Positions 40,681 to 46,452 of a DNA stretch of 46,452 nucleotides are shown in pieces. Source of the stretch: Bordetella parapertussis (GTDB lineage: Bacteria > Pseudomonadota > Gammaproteobacteria > Burkholderiales > Burkholderiaceae_B); NCBI GenBank assembly GCA_945897365.1, contig CAMDFD010000019.1:1-46452 (forward strand). The letters are read 5' to 3'. The number at the start of each line of letters is the position of its first letter. Positions within the stretch are counted from its first letter, which is position 1. Made by a program: the position numbers and the translations under genes. The notes beneath the pieces are model-generated. The model ran no database searches, was not told the DNA's origin, and saw only the letters and a program-made list of their open reading frames with translations.

Positions 40681-41145
40681 TTAGTTCATGCCAAGAAATG
40701 CAGGCCAAATCGGGAACACCAACTTGAGACCAACAATGAAAGCCAAATAGCACAAAATGGCCAGGAATATTGCGTTTGCAATCGTGACTTTCCAGGTGAA
40801 CTCGTGGCTAGCCATGGCGCTGATAATGACCAAGACAAGCATTGAAATGATGAGTCCTGCCGGTTGCAAGATGAAAGCAAAGACAAGGACTGAGGCAGTA
40901 ATAATCGCCATGATTTTGAAATCAAATCTTTCGACTTCAGTTGTGGCGGCCTTTTTGCTCAAAGAACCTAACAAAATCAAAACGCCAAGAATCGCCATCA
41001 GGACCCCAAGCCAATGAGGGAAATACCCGGGCCCCATTCGCGCGGCAGTACCCATTGAGTACTCGAGGGATTTCCAGGCGAAAGCCGAGCCGATGATAAT
41101 GAACATCACTCCCGACCAGAAGTTCTGTTTGTTTTTAACCTGCAT
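40681..41145 (-). CDS. tctB: Tripartite tricarboxylate transporter small permease TctB
   Basis: This 154-residue protein has four membrane spans, partner of TctA. It starts MQVKNKQNFWSGVMFIIIGSAFAW and contains YSMGTAARMGPGYFPHWLGVLMAILG, the usual TctB loop. AAGGAG lies 10 bases upstream of the ATG. It is the first gene of the tctBA-dehydrogenase operon; no strong promoter could be picked out in the upstream gap. Confidence 0.95.
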   Translation of the reverse strand: MQVKNKQNFWSGVMFIIIGSAFAWKSLEYSMGTAARMGPGYFPHWLGVLMAILGVLILLGSLSKKAATTEVERFDFKIMAIITASVLVFAFILQPAGLIISMLVLVIISAMASHEFTWKVTIANAIFLAILCYLAFIVGLKLVFPIWPAFLGMN

Positions 41146-41289
41146 GGTGACAAGCTCCTTGACTACGCTGCAAATAATTGTTTTAAGACTGGGGACGAAA
41201 GACGACCACCAAGTAAACTAAATGAACTCTTGAAAGAGATAATTAACTAGAGTGCATTACGGACTGCATGGTAAAGGAGAGTACGACCA

Positions 41290-41403
41290 ATGCAAACTAA
41301 AAAGCACGAGATTTTTGATGGGGTTTTCCCTAAAAAAGGGTTATACCTAGGTCGCTTTAGTCAAAGATCGTCTGATATCTTTGATTTAGGGGGTGCGCCA
41401 TGA
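41290..41403 (+). CDS. Candidate 37-residue micro-ORF
   Basis: An ATG at 41290 is preceded by AAAGGAGAG at a spacing of about eight bases. The frame reads MQTKKHEIFDGVF to SSDIFDLGGAP and stops at TGA 41403; the stop overlaps another ATG (ATGA). The good ribosome-binding site is the main support. It lies in the 404-base gap (41146-41549) between divergent tctB and the coiled-coil gene. The inverted repeat at 41361-41384 lies inside it. No homologue is recognised; it might be a leader peptide or chance. Confidence 0.25.
   Translation: MQTKKHEIFDGVFPKKGLYLGRFSQRSSDIFDLGGAP
41361..41384. repeat. 8-bp inverted repeat between tctB and the zapA operon
   Basis: TCAAAGAT (41361-41368) and ATCTTTGA (41377-41384) are exact inverted arms spaced by eight bases, the geometry of a dimeric regulator site. 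It is 215 bases from tctB and 165 from the coiled-coil gene. Elsewhere in this gap nothing firm was found, apart from the micro-ORF. Confidence 0.4.
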
Positions 41404-41549
41404 TTTTTAAGTGCGTACTTTGTTCACTTATCATGCGAAACTGAATCCTGGCTGACAAAGGTCACAGAGATTAAGTTTTTTTCTTGGGATTCGCGACCAG
41501 TTTTGGCGAAGCCTATTTCGCTTTTTCATTTTTGCTTTACGATATCGAA

Positions 41550-41933
41550 ATGCTTGAAGATCTCGATCACCTATCTACGCGCTTGGCGAAACTACTCGCC
41601 TACACCCAGCAATTGTTCGCTGAACAGACTGCTTTGCGAGCTCGTCTCACTCAGATCGAGGGCGAGCGTGACGCTTTGCGATCACAACTCGCCCAAGAAG
41701 GCACGCAAACTCAGACCTTGAGCCGTAAAGCTGAAACTGCCGCGTCGGAGCGTGATGTATTACAAGGGTCTTTAGATTTATTTAAGCAAGAGCATCAGGC
41801 GCTTCAAACGCAACTCGCCTCGCGCGAAAAAGAAGTTTCAGCGTTGCGTGATGTGACGACGCAAGCTCAGCACCGTATCGACGCAGTGTTGGAGCGCTTG
41901 CCGGGTGCGCCACAGGCCGAGGAGAAGCAATAA
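41550..41933 (+). CDS. Coiled-coil protein upstream of zapA (ZapB-like)
   Basis: The 127-residue product starts at the ATG 41550 (MLEDLDHLSTRLAKL); an upstream in-frame extension is poorly supported. Almost all of it is predicted helix with heptad-like leucines and charged residues: LFAEQTALRARLTQIEGERDALRSQ and LFKQEHQALQTQLASREKEVSAL regions. It has no other domain. Its stop overlaps the zapA ATG by one base (TAATG). Short coiled-coil proteins paired with zapA are common in Beta- and Gammaproteobacteria, and this one is probably a division-linked partner (inference). Confidence 0.8.
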   Translation: MLEDLDHLSTRLAKLLAYTQQLFAEQTALRARLTQIEGERDALRSQLAQEGTQTQTLSRKAETAASERDVLQGSLDLFKQEHQALQTQLASREKEVSALRDVTTQAQHRIDAVLERLPGAPQAEEKQ

Positions 41934-42259
41934 TGGAGCGCGTCGATATTTCCATCTTAGGCCGCGATTATTCTTTAACGTGTCCTCCGGAAGAAAAACA
42001 AGCATTATCGGATGCGGCTCAGCATGTCAGTCAGCTTACGGGGCGTATTCAAGGTTTGGGTAAGGTTTCCGGGAATGAGCGCATTGCGGTGATGGCAGCG
42101 ATCCAGATCGCGGTTGAGCTTCTTTCGGTGCGCGCACCTGACGGTCCGCTAGGCGGCTTGGCGGTTGGCGACTTCAAGCGTAGAATTGACGACATGAATG
42201 CAATGCTCGACGAAGCGCTTGCAACAGTGGCTCCCAATCGTGGGACAAAGCCCCGCTGA
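41933..42259 (+). CDS. zapA: Cell division protein ZapA
   Basis: ZapA crosslinks and stabilises FtsZ filaments at midcell. The 108-residue product has the globular head MERVDISILGRDYSLTCPPEEK, the GNERIAVMAAIQIAVELL helix, and a C-terminal coiled coil (DFKRRIDDMNAMLDEAL). It overlaps the coiled-coil gene by one base. The 6S RNA gene follows directly, as in many Proteobacteria. Confidence 0.95.
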   Translation: MERVDISILGRDYSLTCPPEEKQALSDAAQHVSQLTGRIQGLGKVSGNERIAVMAAIQIAVELLSVRAPDGPLGGLAVGDFKRRIDDMNAMLDEALATVAPNRGTKPR

Positions 42260-42284
42260 CCAGCCCTCGTCGAGAGTAAAGTTT

Positions 42285-42465
42285 GTCCCTGCTGTGTTCG
42301 TCACTAGGTCATATATTCTCAGAACCAATGCTTTGGCATATTCAGGTCGCAGGATAGCTCGATGGGAATGCACGTCTCTAGTCAGATGCGCTCGAAATCA
42401 AGCAGAACGTGGCCAACTTGAACCTTAGGTTCGAGATGCCGGCCTAAACGGCACGAGCGGGGCAT
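42285..42465 (+). ncRNA. ssrS: 6S RNA
   Basis: 6S RNA binds the sigma70 RNA polymerase holoenzyme and mimics an open promoter. The sequence after zapA has the conserved 5' CCCTGCTGTGTTCG (42288-42301), an unpaired-bubble-like centre, the 3' hairpin CTTGAACC-TTA-GGTTCGAG (42417-42435, counterpart of CTTGAACC..GGTTCAAG in E. coli) and a closing ACGAGCGGGGCA (42453-42464) that pairs partly with the 5' end. Length is about 180 nt. A TAAAGT (42277-42282) suits a -10 box. Ends are approximate. Confidence 0.85.
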
Positions 42466-42469
42466 TTAT

Positions 42470-42505
42470 AAAAAAGCCTGCCATATGAATTGGCAGGCTT
42501 TTTTT
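42470..42505. terminator. Bidirectional terminator between 6S RNA and lgt
   Basis: GCCTGCCA (42476-42483), loop TATGAAT, TGGCAGGC (42491-42498), flanked by six As and seven Ts. The A and T flanks make it work on both strands, ending zapA/6S on + and lgt on -. Confidence 0.92.
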
Positions 42506-42524
42506 ATTCGCGATTTTTTTATTT

Positions 42525-43304
42525 TTAGGCTTTTTTTGCGGCCCATTTGTACAGAACAGCCCCGGCAATGATCATTGGCAATGAGAGCCATTGCCCCATC
42601 GTGAGACCCGCAGCCAGCAATCCGAGAAAACTGTCAGGCTCGCGGGCGAACTCAGCCATAAACCGGAAAAATCCATAACCCATCAGGAACACTGCGCTGA
42701 TCTGGCCCATCGGACGCGCTTTGTTAGCAAACCACCAAACAAGTACGAAAAGAGCCAGGCCTTCGAGCCCGAGTTGATAGAGTTGTGAGGGGTGTCTCGC
42801 GACTCCGTCGCCGCTTTGGGGAAACAACATCGCCCAGGGCAGCGTGCTCGCTCTGCCCCAGAGTTCGCCATTAATGAAGTTTCCTAGTCGCCCTGCGGCC
42901 AAGCCCAGCGGAATCAAGGGCGAAACGAAGTCGCCAACCATTAAAAAAGGATATTTGCGGCTGCGCGCCAACCAAAACAACATGAGTATGACGCCGAGGA
43001 GTCCGCCGTGAAAAGACATGCCTCCTTCCCAAAGATAAAAAATTTCAAGGGGGTGTGCGAGGTAATAGGCGGGCTTGTAGAACAGGACATAGCCCAGCCT
43101 GCCGCCCGCTACCACCCCGAGCACCCCGTAAAAGATGATGTCTTCCAGGTCGCGCATCGTCATCGTCGTTTTCTGGTGCTTGATGCGCCACCGCCCAAGC
43201 AACCAGGCCGATCCGAAAGCCGTTAAATACATTAATCCATACCAATGGATCGCAATAGGCCCCAGTTTTATCGCAATTGGGTCAAAATTAGGAAATTGCA
43301 GCAT
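42525..43304 (-). CDS. lgt: Prolipoprotein diacylglyceryl transferase
   Basis: Lgt transfers diacylglycerol to the lipobox cysteine of prolipoproteins such as the Pal encoded here. The 259-residue inner-membrane protein with seven spans has IHWYGLMYL, the MSFHGGLLGV histidine motif and the Lgt signature GRLGNFINGELWGR, followed by ARHPSQLYQ. The ATG at 43304 is used; a GTG just upstream adds one residue. The divergent ilvD starts 66 bases away. Confidence 0.96.
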   Translation of the reverse strand: MLQFPNFDPIAIKLGPIAIHWYGLMYLTAFGSAWLLGRWRIKHQKTTMTMRDLEDIIFYGVLGVVAGGRLGYVLFYKPAYYLAHPLEIFYLWEGGMSFHGGLLGVILMLFWLARSRKYPFLMVGDFVSPLIPLGLAAGRLGNFINGELWGRASTLPWAMLFPQSGDGVARHPSQLYQLGLEGLALFVLVWWFANKARPMGQISAVFLMGYGFFRFMAEFAREPDSFLGLLAAGLTMGQWLSLPMIIAGAVLYKWAAKKA

Positions 43305-43370
43305 CACAAGTCACCAAGTCAAAGATGTCCGATAATAACCGCTGCAAACTTCACTGATAGGTGTTTACTC

Positions 43371-45056
43371 ATGGCAAATAACGACCGTTCCAAAAATATT
43401 ACCGAAGGCGTCACGCGCGCGCCTAACCGTTCCATGTACTACGGGATGGGTTACAAAGAAGCAGATTTTTCCAATCCGATGATTGGTGTGGCCAATGCGC
43501 ACTCCACGATCACGCCTTGCAACAGTGGTTTGCAGCCTTTGGTTGATGCCGCCATTATCGCGATTCGCGAAGCCAAGGCCAATCCCCAGATGTTTGGTAC
43601 ACCCACGATTTCAGACGGTATGTCGATGGGCACGGAAGGCATGAAATACTCGCTCGTTTCGCGCGAAGTGATAGCGGACTGTATTGAAACAGCCGTTCAG
43701 GGTCAGTGGATGGACGGCGTGGTCGTAGTGGGTGGTTGCGACAAAAATATGCCTGGTGGCATGATCGGTATCGCGCGCACCAACGTGCCTGGTATTTATG
43801 TTTATGGTGGCACGATCAAACCCGGCTCGCACAAAGGTCGTGATCTGAACATTGTGTCCGTGTTTGAGGCGGTCGGCGAATTCACTATGGGCCGTATGAG
43901 CACCGAGGACTTCAAGGCGATCGAGCAAAAAGCGATTCCGGGTTCAGGTTCTTGTGGTGGCATGTATACAGCCAATACGATGAGTTCCTCGTTCGAGGCG
44001 ATGGGGATGGCGCTGCCATATTCAAGCACCTTGGCAAACGAAGATGGCGAAGCCATTACCAAGGCCGCAGATGCTGCGCGCGTTTTGGTCGATGCTGTGC
44101 GTCACGGCCGTAAGCCCCGTGACATCATTACACGTAAATCCATCGAGAACGCGGTGTCGGTCATCATGGCGATTGGTGGATCAACCAACGCCGTCTTGCA
44201 CTTTTTGGCGATTGCGCATGCCGCCGAAGTGCCTTGGACCATCGATGATTTCGAAACCGTACGCAAGCGCGTGCCTGTGTTGTGCGATCTCAAACCTTCA
44301 GGATCGTATTTAACGGTTGATTTGCATCGCGCAGGTGGTATTCCCCAAGTGATGAAAATTTTGCTCAATGCAGGTCTCCTGCATGGCGACTGCATGACCA
44401 TCAGTGGCAAGACGATTGCCGAGGTGCTCAAAGATGTGCCGGACCAGCCACCTGCAGGTCAAACGGTGATTCGTGCGATTCCGAATGCGATGTACGCGCA
44501 GGGTCACTTGGCAATTTTGAAAGGCAATCTCTCGCCAGAGGGCTGTGTCGCCAAAATCACCGGTCTAAAAAATCCAGTGATTACTGGACCCGCGCGCGTT
44601 TTCGACTCAGAGGATGATGCGATGGCCGCCATTATGGCGCGCAAAATTCAGCACGGCGATGTGGTGGTGATTCGTTACGAAGGTCCCAAAGGCGGGCCAG
44701 GTATGCGCGAAATGTTGGCGCCGACCTCGGCCTTGGTCGGGCAGGGCTTGGGTGAAACCGTGGGCCTCATTACGGACGGACGTTTCTCGGGCGGAACCTG
44801 GGGCATGGTGGTTGGACACGTGTCACCCGAGGCTTATGTGGGGGGGTTGATTGGCCTCGTTGAAGAAGGAGACTCCATCACAATCGATGCGCATACTCAA
44901 TTGCTTCAACTTAATGTTTCCGATGCTGAAATCGAGCGACGCCGCAAGCTTTGGAAGCAACCTTTGCCCCGCTACAACCGTGGCGTGTTGGCCAAGTTTG
45001 CCAAGCTAGTGAGTTCAGCAAGCCGTGGAGCCGTCACTGATGCGTTTGATAACTAA
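43371..45056 (+). CDS. ilvD: Dihydroxyacid dehydratase
   Basis: IlvD dehydrates dihydroxy acids to 2-oxo acids in valine and isoleucine synthesis. The 561-residue product starts MANNDRSKNITEGV at 43371; a longer frame upstream overlaps lgt. Iron-sulfur ligands are C50 (TITPCNSGLQPL), C123 (GGCDKNMPGG, with D124 and K125 near magnesium) and C195 (GSGSCGGMYTANTM). The terminal DGRFSGGTWGMVVGHVSPEA is complete. Three cysteines and the motif spacing fit the [2Fe-2S] type. It overlaps the start region of the cytochrome gene downstream. Confidence 0.96.
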   Translation: MANNDRSKNITEGVTRAPNRSMYYGMGYKEADFSNPMIGVANAHSTITPCNSGLQPLVDAAIIAIREAKANPQMFGTPTISDGMSMGTEGMKYSLVSREVIADCIETAVQGQWMDGVVVVGGCDKNMPGGMIGIARTNVPGIYVYGGTIKPGSHKGRDLNIVSVFEAVGEFTMGRMSTEDFKAIEQKAIPGSGSCGGMYTANTMSSSFEAMGMALPYSSTLANEDGEAITKAADAARVLVDAVRHGRKPRDIITRKSIENAVSVIMAIGGSTNAVLHFLAIAHAAEVPWTIDDFETVRKRVPVLCDLKPSGSYLTVDLHRAGGIPQVMKILLNAGLLHGDCMTISGKTIAEVLKDVPDQPPAGQTVIRAIPNAMYAQGHLAILKGNLSPEGCVAKITGLKNPVITGPARVFDSEDDAMAAIMARKIQHGDVVVIRYEGPKGGPGMREMLAPTSALVGQGLGETVGLITDGRFSGGTWGMVVGHVSPEAYVGGLIGLVEEGDSITIDAHTQLLQLNVSDAEIERRRKLWKQPLPRYNRGVLAKFAKLVSSASRGAVTDAFDN

Positions 45057-45447
45057 GATGCTGTCTGCTCGGGCAGTGTGGTGTTTTGGTCATGCCTGCG
45101 CGTTCGCCTTAGCCATGGTTGTGTTCTCTTCGGCTCAGGCGAGCGGGGCTCCATCTGGAGGTGCTCCGACAAGCGCGCCTGCGGCGATGACGCTCGAAGA
45201 GGGCTTGGCGCTTGCCAAGTCCCGAGCGTGCTTGGGTTGCCATCAAGTTGACAATAAGCGTGTTGGTCCGTCTTTTAGGGCGATCGCGCAGCGCCATGCC
45301 AATAAAGAGGACGTCGCGCCCTACTTAGTCCAAGTTATCCGAAAGGGTGGACGCGGACAATGGGGCGCGGTGCCGATGCCTGGTCAGTCTGTGAGCGAAC
45401 AAGATGCCGGAAAGCTGGCGCAATGGATCATTTCTCTAAGGAATTAA
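45040..45447 (+). CDS. Small periplasmic class I cytochrome c
   Basis: This 135-residue soluble electron carrier starts at ATG 45040, with GGAG nine bases upstream; an ATG at 45058 is also possible. Both lie at or beside the end of ilvD (stop 45056). A Sec signal ends near AQA (about residue 34). The heme site is CLGCH (64-68), the distal ligand is M113 in VPMPGQ, and VGPSFRAIA is the typical post-heme sequence. It resembles cytochrome c-551/c5-like proteins. msrA begins two bases after its stop. Confidence 0.92.
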   Translation: MRLITKMLSARAVWCFGHACAFALAMVVFSSAQASGAPSGGAPTSAPAAMTLEEGLALAKSRACLGCHQVDNKRVGPSFRAIAQRHANKEDVAPYLVQVIRKGGRGQWGAVPMPGQSVSEQDAGKLAQWIISLRN

Positions 45448-45449
45448 GC

Positions 45450-46001
45450 GTGAATCAATCATCGACATTTGAAGCCGCAGTGTTTGGGGGCGGTTGCTTT
45501 TGGTGCACCGAGGCCGTGTTCAAGGCCTTGAAGGGGGTGCACGCTGTTCAGTCCGGATATTGCGGCGGTTCGGTCGAGCATCCTACCTATGAGCAGGTAT
45601 GCGCAAAGCTGACAGGGCATATCGAAGTCGTCAAGATTGATTTTGACCCAGCGGTGGTCAGCTATGAGGAGTTGCTTGAGGTGTTTTTTGCGACACATGA
45701 CCCAACGACGCCGGGAAGACAGGGCAATGATGTGGGTCCGCAATATCAGTCCGCTATTTTTTTTCAAACGCCTGATCAACAAACGGTTGCGAAAGCATTT
45801 GTAGCTGAACTAGATTCCTTTCAACGATATGCCAATCCCATATCAACAGAGATGCGACCTGTAGCAATATTTTGGCCTGCGGAGCAATATCACTCAGATT
45901 ATTTCTCCCTGCACCCTGAACAGGGCTATTGTCAAATGGTGATTGCTCCCAAAATTTCCAAGTTTAGAAAGCAATTCTCAGACAAACTGAGTGTCGATTA
46001 A
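45450..46001 (+). CDS. msrA: Peptide-methionine (S)-S-oxide reductase MsrA
   Basis: MsrA repairs oxidised methionine. The GTG at 45450 is preferred: AAGGAA lies six bases upstream, giving 183 residues (MNQSSTFEAAVFGGG). The catalytic motif is GGGCFWCTE with C16; further conserved parts are GHIEVVKIDFDP, THDPTTPGRQGNDVGPQYQSAIF and a C-terminal GYCQ cysteine. It follows the cytochrome gene by two bases, a plausible redox-linked pair. Confidence 0.95.
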   Translation: MNQSSTFEAAVFGGGCFWCTEAVFKALKGVHAVQSGYCGGSVEHPTYEQVCAKLTGHIEVVKIDFDPAVVSYEELLEVFFATHDPTTPGRQGNDVGPQYQSAIFFQTPDQQTVAKAFVAELDSFQRYANPISTEMRPVAIFWPAEQYHSDYFSLHPEQGYCQMVIAPKISKFRKQFSDKLSVD

Positions 46002-46042
46002 GGAAAAAAATTGGGATTGTCGTATTTTTCCGCTAGATTGAT

Positions 46043-46071
46043 TTGACACACCTAAAAAATAGGTGCATAAT
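46043..46071 (+). promoter_or_regulatory. Strong promoter of the rRNA operon (P1-like), spacer is a palindrome
   Basis: A perfect -35 TTGACA (46043-46048) and CATAAT (46066-46071) are separated by 17 bases. The whole 17-base spacer is an inverted repeat, CACCTA-AAAAA-TAGGTG. A- and T-tracts upstream (46003-46030) could act as UP elements. The sequence downstream is an rRNA leader, so this drives the rrn operon. Confidence 0.8.
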
Positions 46072-46077
46072 CTCGTT

Positions 46078-46452
46078 TCTCTGCTGAACAAACAGCAGGG
46101 GGAAAAGAAATAAGTAGTTGGCAGGATCTGTGGAAATAATGTCTTTTAGACGAAGTTAAACCCAAAATCTTGAAAATTACCAGCAGTTAGCGGATTGCCG
46201 AGGCATAACATGCCGTGGAAAAGCGCACTGCATTGTATTACCTTGTTCTTTAAAAATTTGACAACCGATAAGTGTGGGCGCTTGGAATGAGTGTCGCAGG
46301 TTACTGAGCTGTAACAGGTTCAGTAATTGCAAACGAAATCAAGTGCTCACAAAGAAGTTTGGAAATGAATGTTAAGTGTCAAAGCTTGATATAAATAACC
46401 TCACTTCCTTTGAGCAGCGACGTATAACCGGCCTGAGGAGACTTGGGTCAAG
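46078..46452 (+). other. rRNA operon leader with boxA; 16S gene not reached
   Basis: About 375 bases without any ORF follow the promoter. boxA-like TGTTCTTTAA lies at 46244-46253, followed by AAATTTGACA, a run usual in betaproteobacterial rRNA leaders. Inverted segments such as GTTAC/GTAAC and TTACTGA/TCAGTAA around 46300-46335 could form processing stems for RNase III. The window ends before the 16S start (no AGAGTTTGAT is present). NusB, encoded at 19881, would act on this boxA. Confidence 0.8.

Noticed and set aside
46330..46452. Start of the 16S rRNA gene
   Set aside because: The leader signals are present but the 16S 5' sequence AGAGTTTGAT does not occur before the window ends.
1..46452. 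CRISPR arrays, insertion sequences, prophage or tRNA genes
   Set aside because: No regularly spaced repeats, transposase-like frames, integrase or cloverleaf with a TTCGANTC-type arm could be identified by eye anywhere in the window.

Overview
The window is bacterial chromosome, most likely from a betaproteobacterium of the order Burkholderiales, close to Alcaligenaceae/Bordetella. Signs of this are the order proS-ybgC-tolQRAB-pal-cpoB, a zapA-6S RNA pair, a coaD-ferredoxin-rsmD block divergent from ftsY, a RibBA whose GTP cyclohydrolase half is degenerate, and branched-chain-type ABC and Tct transport genes. The taxonomic call comes from protein and gene-order recognition by eye; no search was run.

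Layout. 1-3541: a partial minus-strand gene, ychF, then an islet with a Fic-domain AMP-transferase (with palindromes around its promoter), a possible short RNA ending in a strong terminator, and an AT-richer NYN-domain putative ribonuclease. 3632-12492: a catabolic block. On + lie a YbiC-type hydroxycarboxylate dehydrogenase and a benzoylformate-decarboxylase-like ThDP enzyme. Converging from - is a branched-chain-type ABC importer operon (Tat-exported binding protein, livH, livM, an embedded SDR dehydrogenase, livG, livF), followed upstream by a VOC protein. 12564-25040: mostly housekeeping genes: a stand-alone MOSC N-terminal domain protein, ferredoxin, coaD, rsmD, ftsY, a CYTH-CHAD protein, a HAD phosphatase, the riboflavin/nusB/thiL/pgpA/pncC run, pyrF, dgkA, a fused double 4-OT tautomerase and a crotonase. 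25041-25987: a hairpin-rich gap and a Phd/VapC-type toxin-antitoxin pair. 26012-28170: groESL with a sigma70/sigma32-type promoter, a perfect CIRCE operator and a terminator. 28301-30280: a second Ldh-family dehydrogenase with an EamA exporter.

30351-38155: the Tol-Pal cell-envelope operon behind proS and ybgC (minus), with rppH divergent. 38262-41145: a Tct-type permease pair (tctB, tctA) with a 3-hydroxyisobutyrate-dehydrogenase-like enzyme and no binding protein. 41290-42505: a candidate micro-ORF, a coiled-coil protein coupled to zapA, 6S RNA and a shared terminator. 42525-46001: lgt (minus), ilvD, a small c-type cytochrome and msrA. 46002-46452: an rRNA-operon promoter and leader with boxA; the 16S gene itself is beyond the window.

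How genes cooperate. TolQRA-TolB-Pal-CpoB form one envelope-constriction machine. RibBA and RibH supply lumazine and are translationally linked to nusB. The two dehydrogenase-transporter groups (3.6-12 kb and 38-41 kb) look like uptake plus oxidation of organic or hydroxy acids. The most unusual points are the asymmetric fused tautomerase, the SDR gene inside an ABC operon opposite a mandelate-like enzyme pair, palindromes placed exactly between promoter hexamers (Fic gene and rRNA promoter), the Fic/RNA/NYN islet, and the rsmD/ftsY start codons one base apart.
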